Shown: positions 1 through 8,795, counted from the stretch's first letter. The stretch: DNA of 64,000 bases from Leclercia adecarboxylata (GCA_002360945.1 DERO01000022.1:1-64000), one strand, 5' to 3'. Notes: generated by a model from the sequence alone, not told the origin. A program made the numbers and translations.

Positions 1-365
1 GATGACATCAGCTTGCTCCAGAAGTCCTGGTGATGGCCGCAGACCACCAGGTCCATATCGTATTTCTTGATTGCATCAACCAGCACCTGGCCCAAATCGC
101 CGCTGCCGCTCAGGGTTTCGGTGATCGGATAGCCCGCGTTGGTGGAGAGTTCGGTCAGCGCCTGATGAGTCTCTTCAGAGATACGCTTCTGCATGTCGCC
201 CAGATTCACATCAATCAGGCCGGTGTAGAGATCGGAGTAATTCACGTCCACATGAATTAAGGAAACTTTCGCATTGTACGGACGGGCCATGGATACCGCT
301 TTATCAACCAGCACCTTGCTCTCCGGGGAGAGGTCAACCGCGATAAGAATGTGTTTATAAGCCAT
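1..365 (-). CDS. uspA: Universal stress protein A (C-terminus cut by window edge)
   Basis: Cytoplasmic universal stress protein induced at growth arrest and by many stresses. Translating the minus strand from the ATG at 365 gives [17 protein letters not shown], the hallmark start of UspA, then the Rossmann-like Usp fold up to the [13 protein letters not shown] region. About 121 codons lie in the window; the E. coli protein is about 144 aa, so roughly the last 23 residues fall outside. The gene is divergent from uspB, as in E. coli. The identification is secure; only the 3' end is missing. Confidence 0.96.
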   Translation of the reverse strand, partial: MAYKHILIAVDLSPESKVLVDKAVSMARPYNAKVSLIHVDVNYSDLYTGLIDVNLGDMQKRISEETHQALTELSTNAGYPITETLSGSGDLGQVLVDAIKKYDMDLVVCGHHQDFWSKLMS

Positions 366-648
366 AGTGTTACTCCTTCCTTAAGTTATCGATGACCAAT
401 GCGTGAAGCAGTCGTCTACCTGTCTTCATTACGGCCCAGTTAAACAAAATTTTCAAGCATTGGTGTTGATAACGATTAACCTTGTGGCAAAAAAATTAGC
501 GGATCTCCTACACTATTGAATAAGCCGTTCGGATAATAAAATGTGAAGCCGATCGGCTTTTGAGTCTCTCTTTCACTGAACCGTCTGTCAGGGCATGGGT
601 GCGGTAGTCCCGGAGCATTGCTTCGCGGGCGGACGCCGGGGAGGAAGT
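366..648. promoter_or_regulatory. uspA/uspB divergent intergenic region with sigma-S type -10 for uspB
   Basis: Non-coding 283 bp between the divergent uspA and uspB starts. At 508-514 the + strand reads CTACACT, an exact match to the sigma-S (RpoS) extended -10 consensus; this fits the known RpoS dependence of uspB in E. coli. No clear sigma-70 -35 lies at the right distance. The uspA promoter must lie in the same stretch on the minus strand, but I could not place it with confidence. Confidence 0.6.
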
Positions 649-984
649 ATGATTAGCACCGTCGCATTGTTTTGGGCGTTATGTGTAGTTTGCATCGTGA
701 ATATGGCGCGTTATTTCTCGTCCTTACGCGCCCTGTTAGTGGTACTGCGTGGCTGCGATCCGTTGCTTTATCAATATGTCGACGGCGGGGGCTTTTTCAC
801 CTCGCACGGGCAGCCCAGCAAACAGATGCGCCTGGTGTGGTATATCTACGCCCAGCGTTATCGCGATCATCATGACGATGAGTTTATCCGCCGCTGTGAA
901 CGCCTGCGCCGTCAGTTCATTCTGACCAGCGCGCTGTGCGGCCTGGTGGTGGTGAGTATGATTGCTCTCCTCATCTGGCATTGA
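649..984 (+). CDS. uspB: Universal stress protein B
   Basis: Small inner-membrane protein of 111 aa, the normal UspB length. In E. coli it is RpoS-dependent and its loss causes ethanol sensitivity in stationary phase. The start is the ATG at 649 behind a GAGGAAG ribosome site. An upstream in-frame extension exists but lacks a Shine-Dalgarno. Two hydrophobic segments are visible, at about residues 2-22 (ending before ARYFSSLR) and at the C-terminus (about 90-110), with a charged middle ([18 protein letters not shown]). It converges on pitA and shares a terminator with it. Confidence 0.95.
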   Translation: MISTVALFWALCVVCIVNMARYFSSLRALLVVLRGCDPLLYQYVDGGGFFTSHGQPSKQMRLVWYIYAQRYRDHHDDEFIRRCERLRRQFILTSALCGLVVVSMIALLIWH

Positions 985-990
985 GCGCAA

Positions 991-1024
991 AAAAAAGCGG
1001 GCCAGTTTCCTGACCCGCTTTTCG
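991..1024. terminator. Bidirectional terminator between uspB and pitA
   Basis: An A-rich flank, the stem AAAAGCGGG(C/T)CAG with a short loop, its complement and a T tract. It has the A/T tracts needed on both strands and sits between two convergent genes. Confidence 0.85.
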
Positions 1025-1040
1025 CATTATCTGCCTGCGA

Positions 1041-2537
1041 TTAGAGGAATTGCAGGGAGATCCAGTACAGACCGCCAGACAGCAGAATCGAGGCCGGCAG
1101 GGTAAACACCCAAGCCATCAGAATGCTGGTTACGGTTTTGCGCTGCAGACCGCCGCCATCAACCAGCATGGTACCCGCCACGGACGAAGAGAGAACGTGG
1201 GTTGTGGATACCGGCATACCGGTGTAGCTGGCCAGACCGATAGAGACCGCTGCCGTCATCTGAGCAGACATCCCCTGGGCATAGGTCATGCCTTTCTTAC
1301 CGATCTTCTCGCCAATGGTGGTCGCCACGCGACGCCAGCCGACCATAGTACCGAGACCCAGCGCCAGCGCGACCGCCATGATGATCCAGATCGGTGCGTA
1401 CTCGATGGTATTCAGCATGTCGACTTTCAGTTTCTTCAGCAGACGCTGGTCGTCAGAAGAGACTTCAGGCAGCTTAGAGACTTTCTCGGTCACGTCAGAG
1501 ATGCACAGCATGATGCGACGCATCTGGCCACGCTGCTCTGGAGTGAGCTTGTCGTAGCTTTCGACGTCCGTCAGCATGCCTTTCGCCCGCTCCAGCGCGT
1601 TAATCGCATTGGCCGGATGGCAATGGAACTCAGCCGGTTTGGTCGCGCCCGCTTCCGGAGAAGGGATCAGCTGATCCACGCCGGTCGCTTTTTTCAGCAG
1701 GTCAGGACGCTGCTGGAAATAGGTTTCGACGTTGTTGATTGCGTCGCGGGTACGGGTAATTTCGTAACCGGTAGCATTCATATTCACCACGAAGCCCGCA
1801 GGTGCCACGCCGATCAGCACCAGCATCACCAGACCAATCCCTTTCTGGCCGTCGTTCGCGCCATGAGAGAAGGCCACGCCGATAGCAGAAACGATCAGAG
1901 CGATACGCGTCCAGAATGGCGGCTTTTTCTTACCGTCTTTCTTTTCACGCTCGGCTGGCGTCAGGTGGATACGGGCACGTTTTTTGGTGCCGCTCCAGTA
2001 ACGACGCAGCAGGAAGATTAACCCCCCCGCAACCACCAGACCGACAATCGGGGAAACAATCAGTGAACCGAAAATGCCCAGAACTTTAGGGATATTCAGT
2101 GCGTCCACCACAGACGTACCGGTCATCAGCGCATTGGTTAAACCAATACCGATGATGGCGCCGATCAGCGTGTGAGAACTGGATGCTGGCAGGCCGAAAT
2201 ACCAGGTACCGAGGTTCCAGATAATTGCAGCAAACAGCAGTGAGAACACCATGGCGAGACCATGGCCGGAACTGACATTGAGTAGCAGATCCGTTGGCAG
2301 CATATGCACAATGGCGTAGGCTACGCTCAGACCTCCCAGAAGAACACCAAAGAAGTTAAACACCGCAGCCATCACAACCGCAACTTGCGATCGTAAAGCA
2401 CGGGTGTAGATAACGGTTGCGACTGCGTTCGCAGTGTCGTGGAAGCCGTTAATCGCTTCGTAGAACAATACAAAGGCCAGAGCAAGCAAGAGTAAAAGCC
2501 CGGTATGAAAATCCAGGCCGGCAAACAAATGTAGCAT
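1041..2537 (-). CDS. pitA: Low-affinity inorganic phosphate (metal-phosphate) transporter PitA
   Basis: Proton-coupled inner-membrane transporter for phosphate as neutral metal-phosphate complexes; in E. coli it is also a Zn(II) uptake route. 498 aa against 499 in E. coli. Two PHO4-type repeats are visible: [15 protein letters not shown] near residue 31 and [14 protein letters not shown] near residue 225, with about ten hydrophobic segments and a hydrophilic central loop (about 255-375) containing FHCHP. It is a single gene, convergent with uspB and divergent from yhiN. The start is the ATG at 2537, matching the MLHLFAGLD start of the E. coli protein. Confidence 0.97.
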   Translation of the reverse strand: MLHLFAGLDFHTGLLLLLALAFVLFYEAINGFHDTANAVATVIYTRALRSQVAVVMAAVFNFFGVLLGGLSVAYAIVHMLPTDLLLNVSSGHGLAMVFSLLFAAIIWNLGTWYFGLPASSSHTLIGAIIGIGLTNALMTGTSVVDALNIPKVLGIFGSLIVSPIVGLVVAGGLIFLLRRYWSGTKKRARIHLTPAEREKKDGKKKPPFWTRIALIVSAIGVAFSHGANDGQKGIGLVMLVLIGVAPAGFVVNMNATGYEITRTRDAINNVETYFQQRPDLLKKATGVDQLIPSPEAGATKPAEFHCHPANAINALERAKGMLTDVESYDKLTPEQRGQMRRIMLCISDVTEKVSKLPEVSSDDQRLLKKLKVDMLNTIEYAPIWIIMAVALALGLGTMVGWRRVATTIGEKIGKKGMTYAQGMSAQMTAAVSIGLASYTGMPVSTTHVLSSSVAGTMLVDGGGLQRKTVTSILMAWVFTLPASILLSGGLYWISLQFL

Positions 2538-2767
2538 AGGACGTTACGCCATCTTGAGGACATGAACGCGGCGCATTATCCAGGACAAATGCGCAACGGG
2601 CAAAGTGAAATATAGACTTTTTTTGATTTGCCTACTGACATAAGCGTAGCAGTAAAAGAATTATTTTTTAAATTTCAATTAAATGAACGAGATCGCGGAT
2701 ATTTACGCTGGCACGCTTCTTGAGGAAACTTTACAATCCGCGGCCTCAAAACCAGGAGAATCGAGAC

Positions 2768-3961
2768 GTGGAAAAGTATGATGCCATCATTATTGGCGCC
2801 GGTGCGGCGGGTTTATTCTGTGCGGCGATGGCCGGACAGGCAGGGCGCCGGATTCTGCTGCTCGATAACGGTAAAAAACCTGGTCGTAAAATCCTGATGT
2901 CTGGCGGGGGCCGCTGCAACTTTACTAACCTTTATATCGAGCCTGCGGCCTATCTGAGCCAGAACCGTCATTTTTGCAAATCTGCTCTTGCGCGCTACAC
3001 CCAGTGGGACTTTATTGACCTGGTGGGGAAACACGGTATCGCCTGGCATGAGAAAACCCTCGGCCAGCTGTTCTGCGACGATTCGGCGCAGCAGATTGTC
3101 GATATGCTGTTAGCAGAGTGCGAAAAAGGTCAGGTTACCCTGCGTTTGCGCAGCGAAGTGCTGGAAGTGGCCCGCGATGAGGCGGGATACACCCTGCAAC
3201 TGAATGGCGAAACCGTGAGCGCGGAAAAGCTGGTGATTGCCAGCGGCGGGCTCTCAATGCCCGGGCTGGGCGCGTCGCCGTTTGGCTATAAAGCTGCCGA
3301 ACAGTTTGGCCTGAAGGTGCTCCCGACCCGTGCCGGCCTGGTGCCCTTTACCCTGCATAAACCTTTGCTGGAGCAGCTGCAAACCCTCTCCGGCGTCTCG
3401 GTGCCTTCAGTCATCACGGCTGAGGACGGCACCGTATTCCGTGAGAACCTGCTCTTCACCCATCGCGGACTCTCCGGTCCGGCGGTCCTGCAAATCTCCA
3501 GCTACTGGCAGCCGGGGGAATTCGTCACCGTCAACTTAGTGCCGGACTGCGATCTGACGAGCTTCCTGGATGAACAGCGCGCGGCGCACCCGAATCAGAG
3601 CCTGAAAAACACTTTAGCCATGCAGCTACCGAAGCGGCTGGTGGAGTGCCTGCAGCTGCTGGGGCAAATTCCCGACGTCTCGCTGAAGCAACTCAATAGC
3701 CGTGACCAGCAGGCGCTGGTAGAGACCTTAACCGCCTGGCGCGTCCAGCCCAACGGTACTGAAGGGTATCGCACCGCAGAAGTGACGCTTGGCGGCGTGG
3801 ACACTAACGAGCTCTCCTCGCGCACCATGGAGGCCCGCAACGTGCCGGGACTCTATTTTATCGGTGAGGTGGTGGATGTAACCGGCTGGCTGGGTGGATA
3901 TAACTTCCAGTGGGCGTGGGCCAGCGCCTGGGCCTGTGCTGAAGCCCTGGCGGAGAAATAG
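2768..3961 (+). CDS. yhiN: YhiN, HI0933-family FAD-dependent flavoprotein
   Basis: Flavoprotein of the HI0933/BaiN-like family; the physiological substrate is not established. The N-terminal dinucleotide motif is GAGAAGLF (about residues 9-16), followed by the family motif GRKILMSGGGRCNFTN near residues 39-54 and the C-terminal WLGGYNFQWAW block that closes the FAD site. Length is about 397 aa, as in E. coli. I chose the GTG at 2768, since it lines up with the E. coli start and has AGGAG upstream; the longer upstream extension looks non-coding. It is a monocistronic unit followed by a strong terminator. Confidence 0.93.
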   Translation: MEKYDAIIIGAGAAGLFCAAMAGQAGRRILLLDNGKKPGRKILMSGGGRCNFTNLYIEPAAYLSQNRHFCKSALARYTQWDFIDLVGKHGIAWHEKTLGQLFCDDSAQQIVDMLLAECEKGQVTLRLRSEVLEVARDEAGYTLQLNGETVSAEKLVIASGGLSMPGLGASPFGYKAAEQFGLKVLPTRAGLVPFTLHKPLLEQLQTLSGVSVPSVITAEDGTVFRENLLFTHRGLSGPAVLQISSYWQPGEFVTVNLVPDCDLTSFLDEQRAAHPNQSLKNTLAMQLPKRLVECLQLLGQIPDVSLKQLNSRDQQALVETLTAWRVQPNGTEGYRTAEVTLGGVDTNELSSRTMEARNVPGLYFIGEVVDVTGWLGGYNFQWAWASAWACAEALAEK

Positions 3962-4035
3962 TACCTCAGCGCAACTATTGCCTCTTTTCCATCCTCCGGT
4001 TCCGCTACACTGCACTGTAAATGTCTCTCCATCCT

Positions 4036-4068
4036 GCGCGCTGTTCGTCTGAACAGCGCGCGTTTTGT
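4036..4068 (+). terminator. yhiN terminator
   Basis: Perfect 11-bp stem GCGCGCTGTTC / GAACAGCGCGC with a 4-nt loop, followed by GTTTTGTTG. It lies just ahead of the ion-channel gene and isolates it from yhiN. Confidence 0.85.
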
Positions 4069-4088
4069 TGCTCACCAGAGAGGGTGAT

Positions 4089-4487
4089 ATGCAGCTTGTC
4101 AGCATTATTATTTTGATCAACCTGACGGTGATTATTCATTCCGTATGGATGTTCGTTGTCCTGAAATACATCAATCTGAATGTTGAATCGGTTATCCGTA
4201 TTGTGTTCCGCAATATTGCCATTATTGTCACCGCGCTCTTTGCCCATCTGCTTGAAGCCAGCCTGTTTGCCGTTTTTTATCGGGTTGTAGAGGCCTTTTC
4301 TGACTGGAATACCAGCTTCTATTTCTCGCTGGTCAGCTACGCTACAGTAGGGTACGGGGATGTCACTCTGCCGGAACACTGGCGGCTGATTGGCGGCGTG
4401 GAGGGGCTGATCGGGGCGCTGATGGTCGGCTGGTCGGTCGCGGTGCTGGTGGCGGTACTGCAACGACTGCGCGGCATGAGCCCCTAA
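4089..4487 (+). CDS. Two-helix potassium channel family protein
   Basis: Inner-membrane protein of 132 aa. After about three hydrophobic segments comes the K+ selectivity filter TVGYGD (about residues 90-95) followed by a final helix, which is the Ion_trans_2 (KcsA-like pore) arrangement. There is no cytoplasmic RCK/TrkA_N domain, so it is a minimal channel. The start is the ATG at 4089 behind GAGAGGG. It lies directly upstream of terC on the same strand, separated by a 159-bp leader, and may be co-expressed with it. No gene symbol is recognised. Function as a K+ channel is inferred from the filter only. Confidence 0.8.
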   Translation: MQLVSIIILINLTVIIHSVWMFVVLKYINLNVESVIRIVFRNIAIIVTALFAHLLEASLFAVFYRVVEAFSDWNTSFYFSLVSYATVGYGDVTLPEHWRLIGGVEGLIGALMVGWSVAVLVAVLQRLRGMSP

Positions 4488-4646
4488 ACCGCCAATGGCA
4501 GAACCTCTGCGTTGTGAGGTAAAGTACATTCCCGCACGAAGGGTTTCGTGTTTTAAGGGGAGAAGAGCGTAAAACTGTCCCCCCTTTTCCTTTACTGGCC
4601 TCGCCAGTCTGCATGGTTTGTATTTTGTCTTCAAAAAGGGTTGTGT
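4488..4646 (+). promoter_or_regulatory. Structured leader upstream of terC-like gene
   Basis: 159 bp without a gene. It contains a small stem CACGAA/TTCGTG followed by TTTT (about 4535-4556), then a GGGGA...TCCCC pairing and ACTGGC/GCCAGT ahead of the terC ribosome site. TerC-family genes often have a Mn2+ riboswitch leader (yybP-ykoY). I looked for its conserved blocks and found only a GGGGAG resemblance, so I do not call it one. Confidence 0.35.
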
Positions 4647-5672
4647 ATGTCATCTGCTCATCTCGGTTTCCCGACGGAAACCGTTGTTGTATTTGTGGTT
4701 ATGGCGGTGGGGGCGATGTTCATCGACCTCTTCATGCATCGCCATGACAAACCCATTTCACTGAAAAGTGCTGCGCTGTGGTCGATCTTCTGGGTGATGA
4801 CCGCGATGGCGTTTGCCGGGTTCCTGTACGTTCATCACGGCGCCGAAGTGGCAAGCCTGTTCCTCACCGGTTACGCGCTGGAAGAGGTGCTCTCCGTTGA
4901 TAACCTGTTTGTGATGATGGCGATCTTCGCCTGGTTTGGCGTGCCGGATCAGTATCGTCACCGGGTGCTCTACTGGGGGGTAATTGGTGCTATCGTCTTC
5001 CGCGGCATTTTCGTCGCCATCGGCACCAGCCTGCTGAGCCTCGGGCCGTACGTTGAGGTGGTCTTTGCCCTGATTGTCGCCTGGACGGCGGTGATGATGC
5101 TTAAGCGCGGCGAAGAGCAGGACGAGATCGAAGATTACTCTCAGCACCTGGCCTATCGCGCGGTCAAACGCTTCTATCCGATCTGGCCGAAAATCACCGG
5201 CAACGCCTTCCTGCTGAGTCAGAAAGAGGTGGACGCCGAGCTGGAAAAACCGGAGAACCAGGATGTGATGGTTGGCCGCGTCAAGAAGGCGAAGCGCTAT
5301 GCCACGCCGCTGCTGCTCTGCGTGGCGGTGGTGGAGTTGTCCGACGTGATGTTCGCTTTTGACTCGGTGCCGGCAATCATCGCCGTGAGCCGCGAGCCGC
5401 TGATTATCTACAGCGCCATGATGTTCGCGATCCTCGGTCTGCGTACCCTCTATTTCGTGCTGGAGGCGCTGAAGCAGTATCTGGTGCATCTGGAGAAAGC
5501 GGTGATCGCGCTGCTGTTCTTTGTGGCCTTCAAGCTCGGCCTGAACGCCACGGATCACTTCTGGCATCACGGCTACGGGATCGGTGCCACGGCGAGTCTG
5601 CTGGTGGTGCTGGGCGTGCTGGCTGCGGGGATTGTGGCGAGTTTATTGTTCCCGGGGAAACGGGAAGCTTGA
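4647..5672 (+). CDS. TerC-family integral membrane protein (metal/tellurite resistance type)
   Basis: Polytopic inner-membrane protein of 341 aa of the TerC family, whose members include tellurite-resistance TerC and the Mn2+ exporter Alx. Visible hallmarks are EEVLSVDNLFV (about residues 74-84) and VVELSDVMFAFDSVPAI (about 222-238), the paired acidic motifs in membrane helices thought to bind metal. About eight to nine hydrophobic segments are present. It resembles ter-operon TerC more than Alx, yet no terZABDE genes lie nearby, so it is an orphan. The start is the ATG at 4647; a TTG six bases earlier is less likely. Manganese or calcium export is a reasonable inference, unproven here. Confidence 0.82.
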   Translation: MSSAHLGFPTETVVVFVVMAVGAMFIDLFMHRHDKPISLKSAALWSIFWVMTAMAFAGFLYVHHGAEVASLFLTGYALEEVLSVDNLFVMMAIFAWFGVPDQYRHRVLYWGVIGAIVFRGIFVAIGTSLLSLGPYVEVVFALIVAWTAVMMLKRGEEQDEIEDYSQHLAYRAVKRFYPIWPKITGNAFLLSQKEVDAELEKPENQDVMVGRVKKAKRYATPLLLCVAVVELSDVMFAFDSVPAIIAVSREPLIIYSAMMFAILGLRTLYFVLEALKQYLVHLEKAVIALLFFVAFKLGLNATDHFWHHGYGIGATASLLVVLGVLAAGIVASLLFPGKREA

Positions 5673-5680
5673 GTGATATT

Positions 5681-5711
5681 GCCCGGCGGCGCTGCGCTTG
5701 CACGGGCCTAC
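5681..5711. repeat. REP-like palindrome after terC
   Basis: GCCCGGCGGCGCTGCGCTTGCACGGGC-type imperfect palindrome, the first of several REP units in the window, directly behind the terC stop codon. Confidence 0.75.
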
Positions 5712-5725
5712 AAAGGGAAACGTGC

Positions 5726-5832
5726 GGCCTGATTCCCTCACCCACGGGGTGAGGGATCCCCAGAAATAATATTCGCACGGACGGATCCCCTCTCCTCTTT
5801 GGGGAGAGGGTTAGGGTGAGGGGGAACATGCG
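5726..5832. repeat. Paired copies of the GTGAGGG/CCCTCTCC dispersed repeat
   Basis: Contains GTGCGGCCTGATTCCCTCACCC, the hairpin CCCTCACCC/GGGTGAGGG, and further on the hairpin CCCTCTCCtctttGGGGAGAGGG with a reversed tail GGGTGAGGGGGAACATGCGGC. Units in both orientations make the whole segment an imperfect inverted repeat. The same unit recurs at six other places in this window. Confidence 0.75.
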
Positions 5833-5898
5833 GCTCTAGTGGTGGTTCCGTTCACCTCATGTTCCTTGCTTCTCTGACACGCCAGAGCCGGTGAACGT

Positions 5899-6106
5899 GC
5901 CAGGGGGGCTCGCCGCCTCCCCCCTGGCTACCCCGGCTCCCGGCAAAGAAAATCGCCGCTTCGCGGTACCCTCAGCTTATTCCTCCAGGCTTTTGGGTCG
6001 GGCACCAGCCTGCATCCTTGCAGGCTATGCCCTCTCGGCGCGTCCCTGCGCCTCGCCCCGGCCTTCCGGAAACGCTTCGGCGATTTTCAGCCGGACCAGG
6101 GAGCCG
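5899..6106. other. Non-coding nested inverted-repeat element of about 200 bp
   Basis: Within the 559-bp gene-free gap 5673-6231. A perfect 10-bp hairpin GCCAGGGGGG/CCCCCCTGGC (5899-5908/5919-5928) precedes a nested structure: outer arms CGGCTCCC/GGGAGCCG (5934-5941/6099-6106), inner arms GAAAATCGCCG/CGGCGATTTTC (5948-5958/6078-6088) and a central hairpin AGCCTGC/GCAGGCT (6007-6013/6020-6026). The reading frame that spans it has low-complexity Pro/Ser/Arg composition and no ribosome site. I cannot name the element; it could be a structured RNA or a palindromic mobile sequence. Confidence 0.55.
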
Positions 6107-6201
6107 CTGTAAGTCATTTATCGTTATGTGATTATTTCATTGCTTTAAAGGCAATAAAATTACTGGGGATTCCTCAGCCTACGGGAGAGGGCGCAAACAT
6201 T

Positions 6202-6227
6202 AAAAAGGCAACTTAGGTTGCCTTTTT
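6202..6227. terminator. Terminator of the HAD phosphatase gene (bidirectional form)
   Basis: Perfect stem AAAAAGGCAAC / GTTGCCTTTTT with a TTAG loop, five bases past the stop codon of the minus-strand HAD gene. A and T tracts on both sides would also stop + strand transcription from terC. Confidence 0.9.
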
Positions 6228-6231
6228 GCTT

Positions 6232-6891
6232 TTATTTGATAGGTGAATTGCGACGCGCGCGCGGCGGGTGGAAATGTCGCCAGTGTGGATCCTGCGCTGC
6301 AGCCAGCAGCTCGTGATCGCCGCGGGTATCGCCCCAGGCGCGCACATGGTAGTTGGTCAGGCTGCCGTAGACGTGCTCCAGCCGGGCCACCTTCTGCGCA
6401 CAGCGACAGTTATGTCCCGTGATGCGTCCGGTCAGCTTGCCGTCTTTCACTTCCAGCTGGGTGCCGATAAGTTTAATGCCGAGCTTGTCGGCCCAGGGCT
6501 GCAACACCAGCGCCGGGGAGGCGGAACAGATCGTCACTTCCGCACCGGAGTTCACTTCCGCAGCCACCGCCAGTACGCCCTGCGGGCGCATCAGTTTATC
6601 CCAGTATTTCTCGCAGAACAGCTCCGCCTGCTGACGCAGCCAGTGCTCATCCACGCCGGTCAGGAAGGTCCTGATCAACACCTCTTTCAGCTCGTCACGG
6701 GTCAGCTTGCGGCGCACGCAGTGCAGGGTAGGCAGCGCCATCCGCACCAGGCGACCGGCAAAATAGCGTTTGCCGAACGCAAAGCGTAAGAAAGGGATAA
6801 AGCTGTCGTGATGCGTCAGCGTGCCGTCGAAGTCGAACACCGAAAGTACGCTGGATTTTGCCACTGCCTCATCGGCAATCATATTGGTCAT
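6232..6891 (-). CDS. HAD-IB family hydrolase (SerB/PgpC-like phosphatase)
   Basis: Cytoplasmic phosphatase of the haloacid dehalogenase superfamily, subfamily IB, 219 aa. Motif I is FDFDGTLT (about residues 19-26, nucleophile Asp), motif II ICSASP (about 121-126), motif III a Lys in CAQKVARLE, and motif IV GDTRGDHELL. The cap insertion between motifs I and II is of the helical SerB type. The substrate is unknown; relatives act on phosphoserine or phosphatidylglycerophosphate. The ATG at 6891 was taken; an in-frame ATG at 6882 is possible. It lies 95 bp downstream of the SDR gene on the same strand. Confidence 0.85.
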   Translation of the reverse strand: MTNMIADEAVAKSSVLSVFDFDGTLTHHDSFIPFLRFAFGKRYFAGRLVRMALPTLHCVRRKLTRDELKEVLIRTFLTGVDEHWLRQQAELFCEKYWDKLMRPQGVLAVAAEVNSGAEVTICSASPALVLQPWADKLGIKLIGTQLEVKDGKLTGRITGHNCRCAQKVARLEHVYGSLTNYHVRAWGDTRGDHELLAAAQDPHWRHFHPPRARRNSPIK

Positions 6892-6986
6892 AGCTACGTC
6901 TTAGCTGAAATACACATTCTGCCCATCAGTTTACCTGCTTTAGCGTCAGATGCCACCCGCCAGCGGGCGGGCGGCCATTGGCATGG

Positions 6987-7781
6987 CTAGATAATATCGT
7001 CCACCACGCCGCCATCGACGCGCAGCGCCGCGCCGGAGGTGGCAGACGCCTGCCGGGAACAGACGTAGACCACCATGTTGGCGACCTCTTCTACCGTGGC
7101 GGCCCGCTGGATCACCGAGCTTGGGCGGTGAGCCATGACAAACTCTTTTGCCAGCGTCTCCAGCGATTTGCCGGTTTTCTCGATCTCGTCTTTCATCATC
7201 TCCGCAAAGCCGTCCGACATCGTCGGGCCTGGCAGGACGCTGTTGACGGTGACGCCGCTGCCGGCGACAAATTTTGCCAGCCCGCGCGCCAGCGACAGCT
7301 GGGCGGTCTTCGTCACCCCGTAGTGGATCATGTCCGCCGGAATATTGCAGGCCGACTCCGAGGAGATAAATACCACCCGGCCCCAGCCTTTTTGCACCAT
7401 GCCGGGCAGCAGGGCGCGCGACAGGCGCACACCGGACATGACGTTGGTTTGCCAGTAATTATTCCAGGTCTCGTCATCGGTGGCGTAAAAATCCTGTGGC
7501 CCGTAAATCCCGGCGTTGTTCACGAGAATATCGACGCCCGAGGCGACCTTCAGCAGGGTCTCCACGCCGTCAGAAGTGCTGAGATCGGCAATCGCCGCCC
7601 GCACCTGCACCCCGGGGATCACCTGCTGTAGCTTTTGAATACCCCGGTTGACCGAGTCGGTGCTGCGTCCGTTAACAATCACCTCTGCGCCGCTTTCCGC
7701 CAGCCCTCTGGCGATGGCGAAGCCAATGCCGCCGGTAGAGGCGGTCACTAACGCCACTTTTCCCGTAAGATCGATTTTCAC
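6987..7781 (-). CDS. Short-chain dehydrogenase/reductase (SDR) family oxidoreductase
   Basis: NAD(P)(H)-dependent oxidoreductase of the classical SDR family, 264 aa. The cofactor glycine motif is TASTGGIGFAIA (about residues 14-25), the NNAG structural motif is at about 88-91, the catalytic Ser lies in FISSES and the YGVTK active-site Tyr/Lys near 153-157. The C-terminal GAALRVDGGVV block is typical. The start is the ATG at 7781 with AAGGAGC upstream. It lies 54 bp downstream of the LysR gene on the same strand and may be co-transcribed. The substrate is unknown. Confidence 0.87.
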   Translation of the reverse strand: MKIDLTGKVALVTASTGGIGFAIARGLAESGAEVIVNGRSTDSVNRGIQKLQQVIPGVQVRAAIADLSTSDGVETLLKVASGVDILVNNAGIYGPQDFYATDDETWNNYWQTNVMSGVRLSRALLPGMVQKGWGRVVFISSESACNIPADMIHYGVTKTAQLSLARGLAKFVAGSGVTVNSVLPGPTMSDGFAEMMKDEIEKTGKSLETLAKEFVMAHRPSSVIQRAATVEEVANMVVYVCSRQASATSGAALRVDGGVVDDII

Positions 7782-7835
7782 GGTCTGCTCCTTATCATAT
7801 TTGACGTTCAGACCGTTAAGCGTAGCAGTTCACCT

Positions 7836-8696
7836 TTATGACGGCTGTCTGAAGAGATGCAGTAAGGTTTCAACCTGTTCGTCGAGCGGGGCGAGCGTGC
7901 GTTTTACAATCAGATGCAGCGGGGTAGCACGGCGCGTGCCGTGGTTCAGGGGCAGTGTTTTCAGCACACCGCTTTCCAGCTGTTGCTGAATTCGCTCTTC
8001 CGGTAGCCAGCCATACCCCACCTGATACATTACCGCATCAATAGCGGCATCGATGGTGGAGAAGGTCCAGGCTTCGCCGCCGGGAGGCGCAGCGTAGTTC
8101 TGCCCGGCGATCTGGATGAGTGGCCAGAGGCGTAGCATGTCATCAGTGAGCGGCGTGTCGTGTTCGAACAGTGGATGCTCCCGATGCGCCACGGCAACGA
8201 AATCGATATTCATCAGCCACTCGCCGCGCCCGGTCACATCCTGGCGGCGGGTGAGCACCATCACGTCGGCTTCGCTCTGGGTCAGCGCCTCGCCGGCGTT
8301 CTCAAGTATTTCGGTCAGATGCACTTCGGTTTGCGGATAGCGCTGTTGAAACTGGCGCAGAATGGCAAACAGATGCCGGCGAGGGAAAATGCTGTCCACC
8401 ACCACATCCAGTCGGGTACGCATCCCGTTGCGTAGCGTCGTGGCGCGAGTCTCCAACAGGGTAAAGGCGTTTAACAGCGGTTTGACCTGATTTAACAGCA
8501 ACTCTCCTTCCGGGGTCAGCACCGCCTTGCGCCCCGCCTGAACCAGGAGCGCCACGCCCAGCCGCTCCTGCAACAATGCCAGGTTATAACTGACGGAAGA
8601 TTGGCTGCGATGCGTCTCCTGTGCGGCGCGGGCAAAGCTGCCCAACTCAACGACGCGTTCAAGCAACGACCACTGCTCAAGGGTAGTTTTGTGCAT
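7836..8696 (-). CDS. LysR-family transcriptional regulator divergent from padC
   Basis: Transcription factor of 286 aa. The N-terminal winged helix-turn-helix covers about residues 5-63 (SFARAAQETHRSQSSVSYNL is the recognition region), followed by a periplasmic-binding-protein-like effector domain. It is divergent from the phenolic acid decarboxylase gene across 99 bp that contain a LysR-type palindrome. That arrangement suggests it controls padC in response to a phenolic acid such as p-coumarate or ferulate. This is inference from context; padC is controlled by a PadR repressor in Gram-positive bacteria, a different family. Confidence 0.88.
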   Translation of the reverse strand: MHKTTLEQWSLLERVVELGSFARAAQETHRSQSSVSYNLALLQERLGVALLVQAGRKAVLTPEGELLLNQVKPLLNAFTLLETRATTLRNGMRTRLDVVVDSIFPRRHLFAILRQFQQRYPQTEVHLTEILENAGEALTQSEADVMVLTRRQDVTGRGEWLMNIDFVAVAHREHPLFEHDTPLTDDMLRLWPLIQIAGQNYAAPPGGEAWTFSTIDAAIDAVMYQVGYGWLPEERIQQQLESGVLKTLPLNHGTRRATPLHLIVKRTLAPLDEQVETLLHLFRQPS

Positions 8697-8714
8697 GACT
8701 CATCTAAATTTTGA

Positions 8715-8733
8715 ATGAATTTGATTAAATCAT
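8715..8733. promoter_or_regulatory. LysR-type operator between the regulator and padC
   Basis: ATGA-N11-TCAT in AT-rich DNA containing TGATTAAATCA, of the T-N11-A type bound by LysR regulators. It is centred between the two divergent starts (8696 and 8796). Confidence 0.55.
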
Positions 8734-8795
8734 AGCGTTATTCATCCATTTTTTGCAGGCGTAAGATGGTCTCATTGAAACAGAGGAGACATACT

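Noticed and set aside
1050..2021. Long frame antisense to pitA
   Set aside because: Shadow of pitA: rich in Arg, His and Gln, with no known family.
4488..4646. Possible yybP-ykoY Mn2+ riboswitch before terC
   Set aside because: Only a GGGGAG-like block is seen. The other conserved blocks (GAGACCUUUG-type and the cross-strand pairs) are missing.
5891..6112. 73-codon reading frame in the palindromic element
   Set aside because: No ribosome site, low-complexity composition, and it is explained by the inverted repeats.
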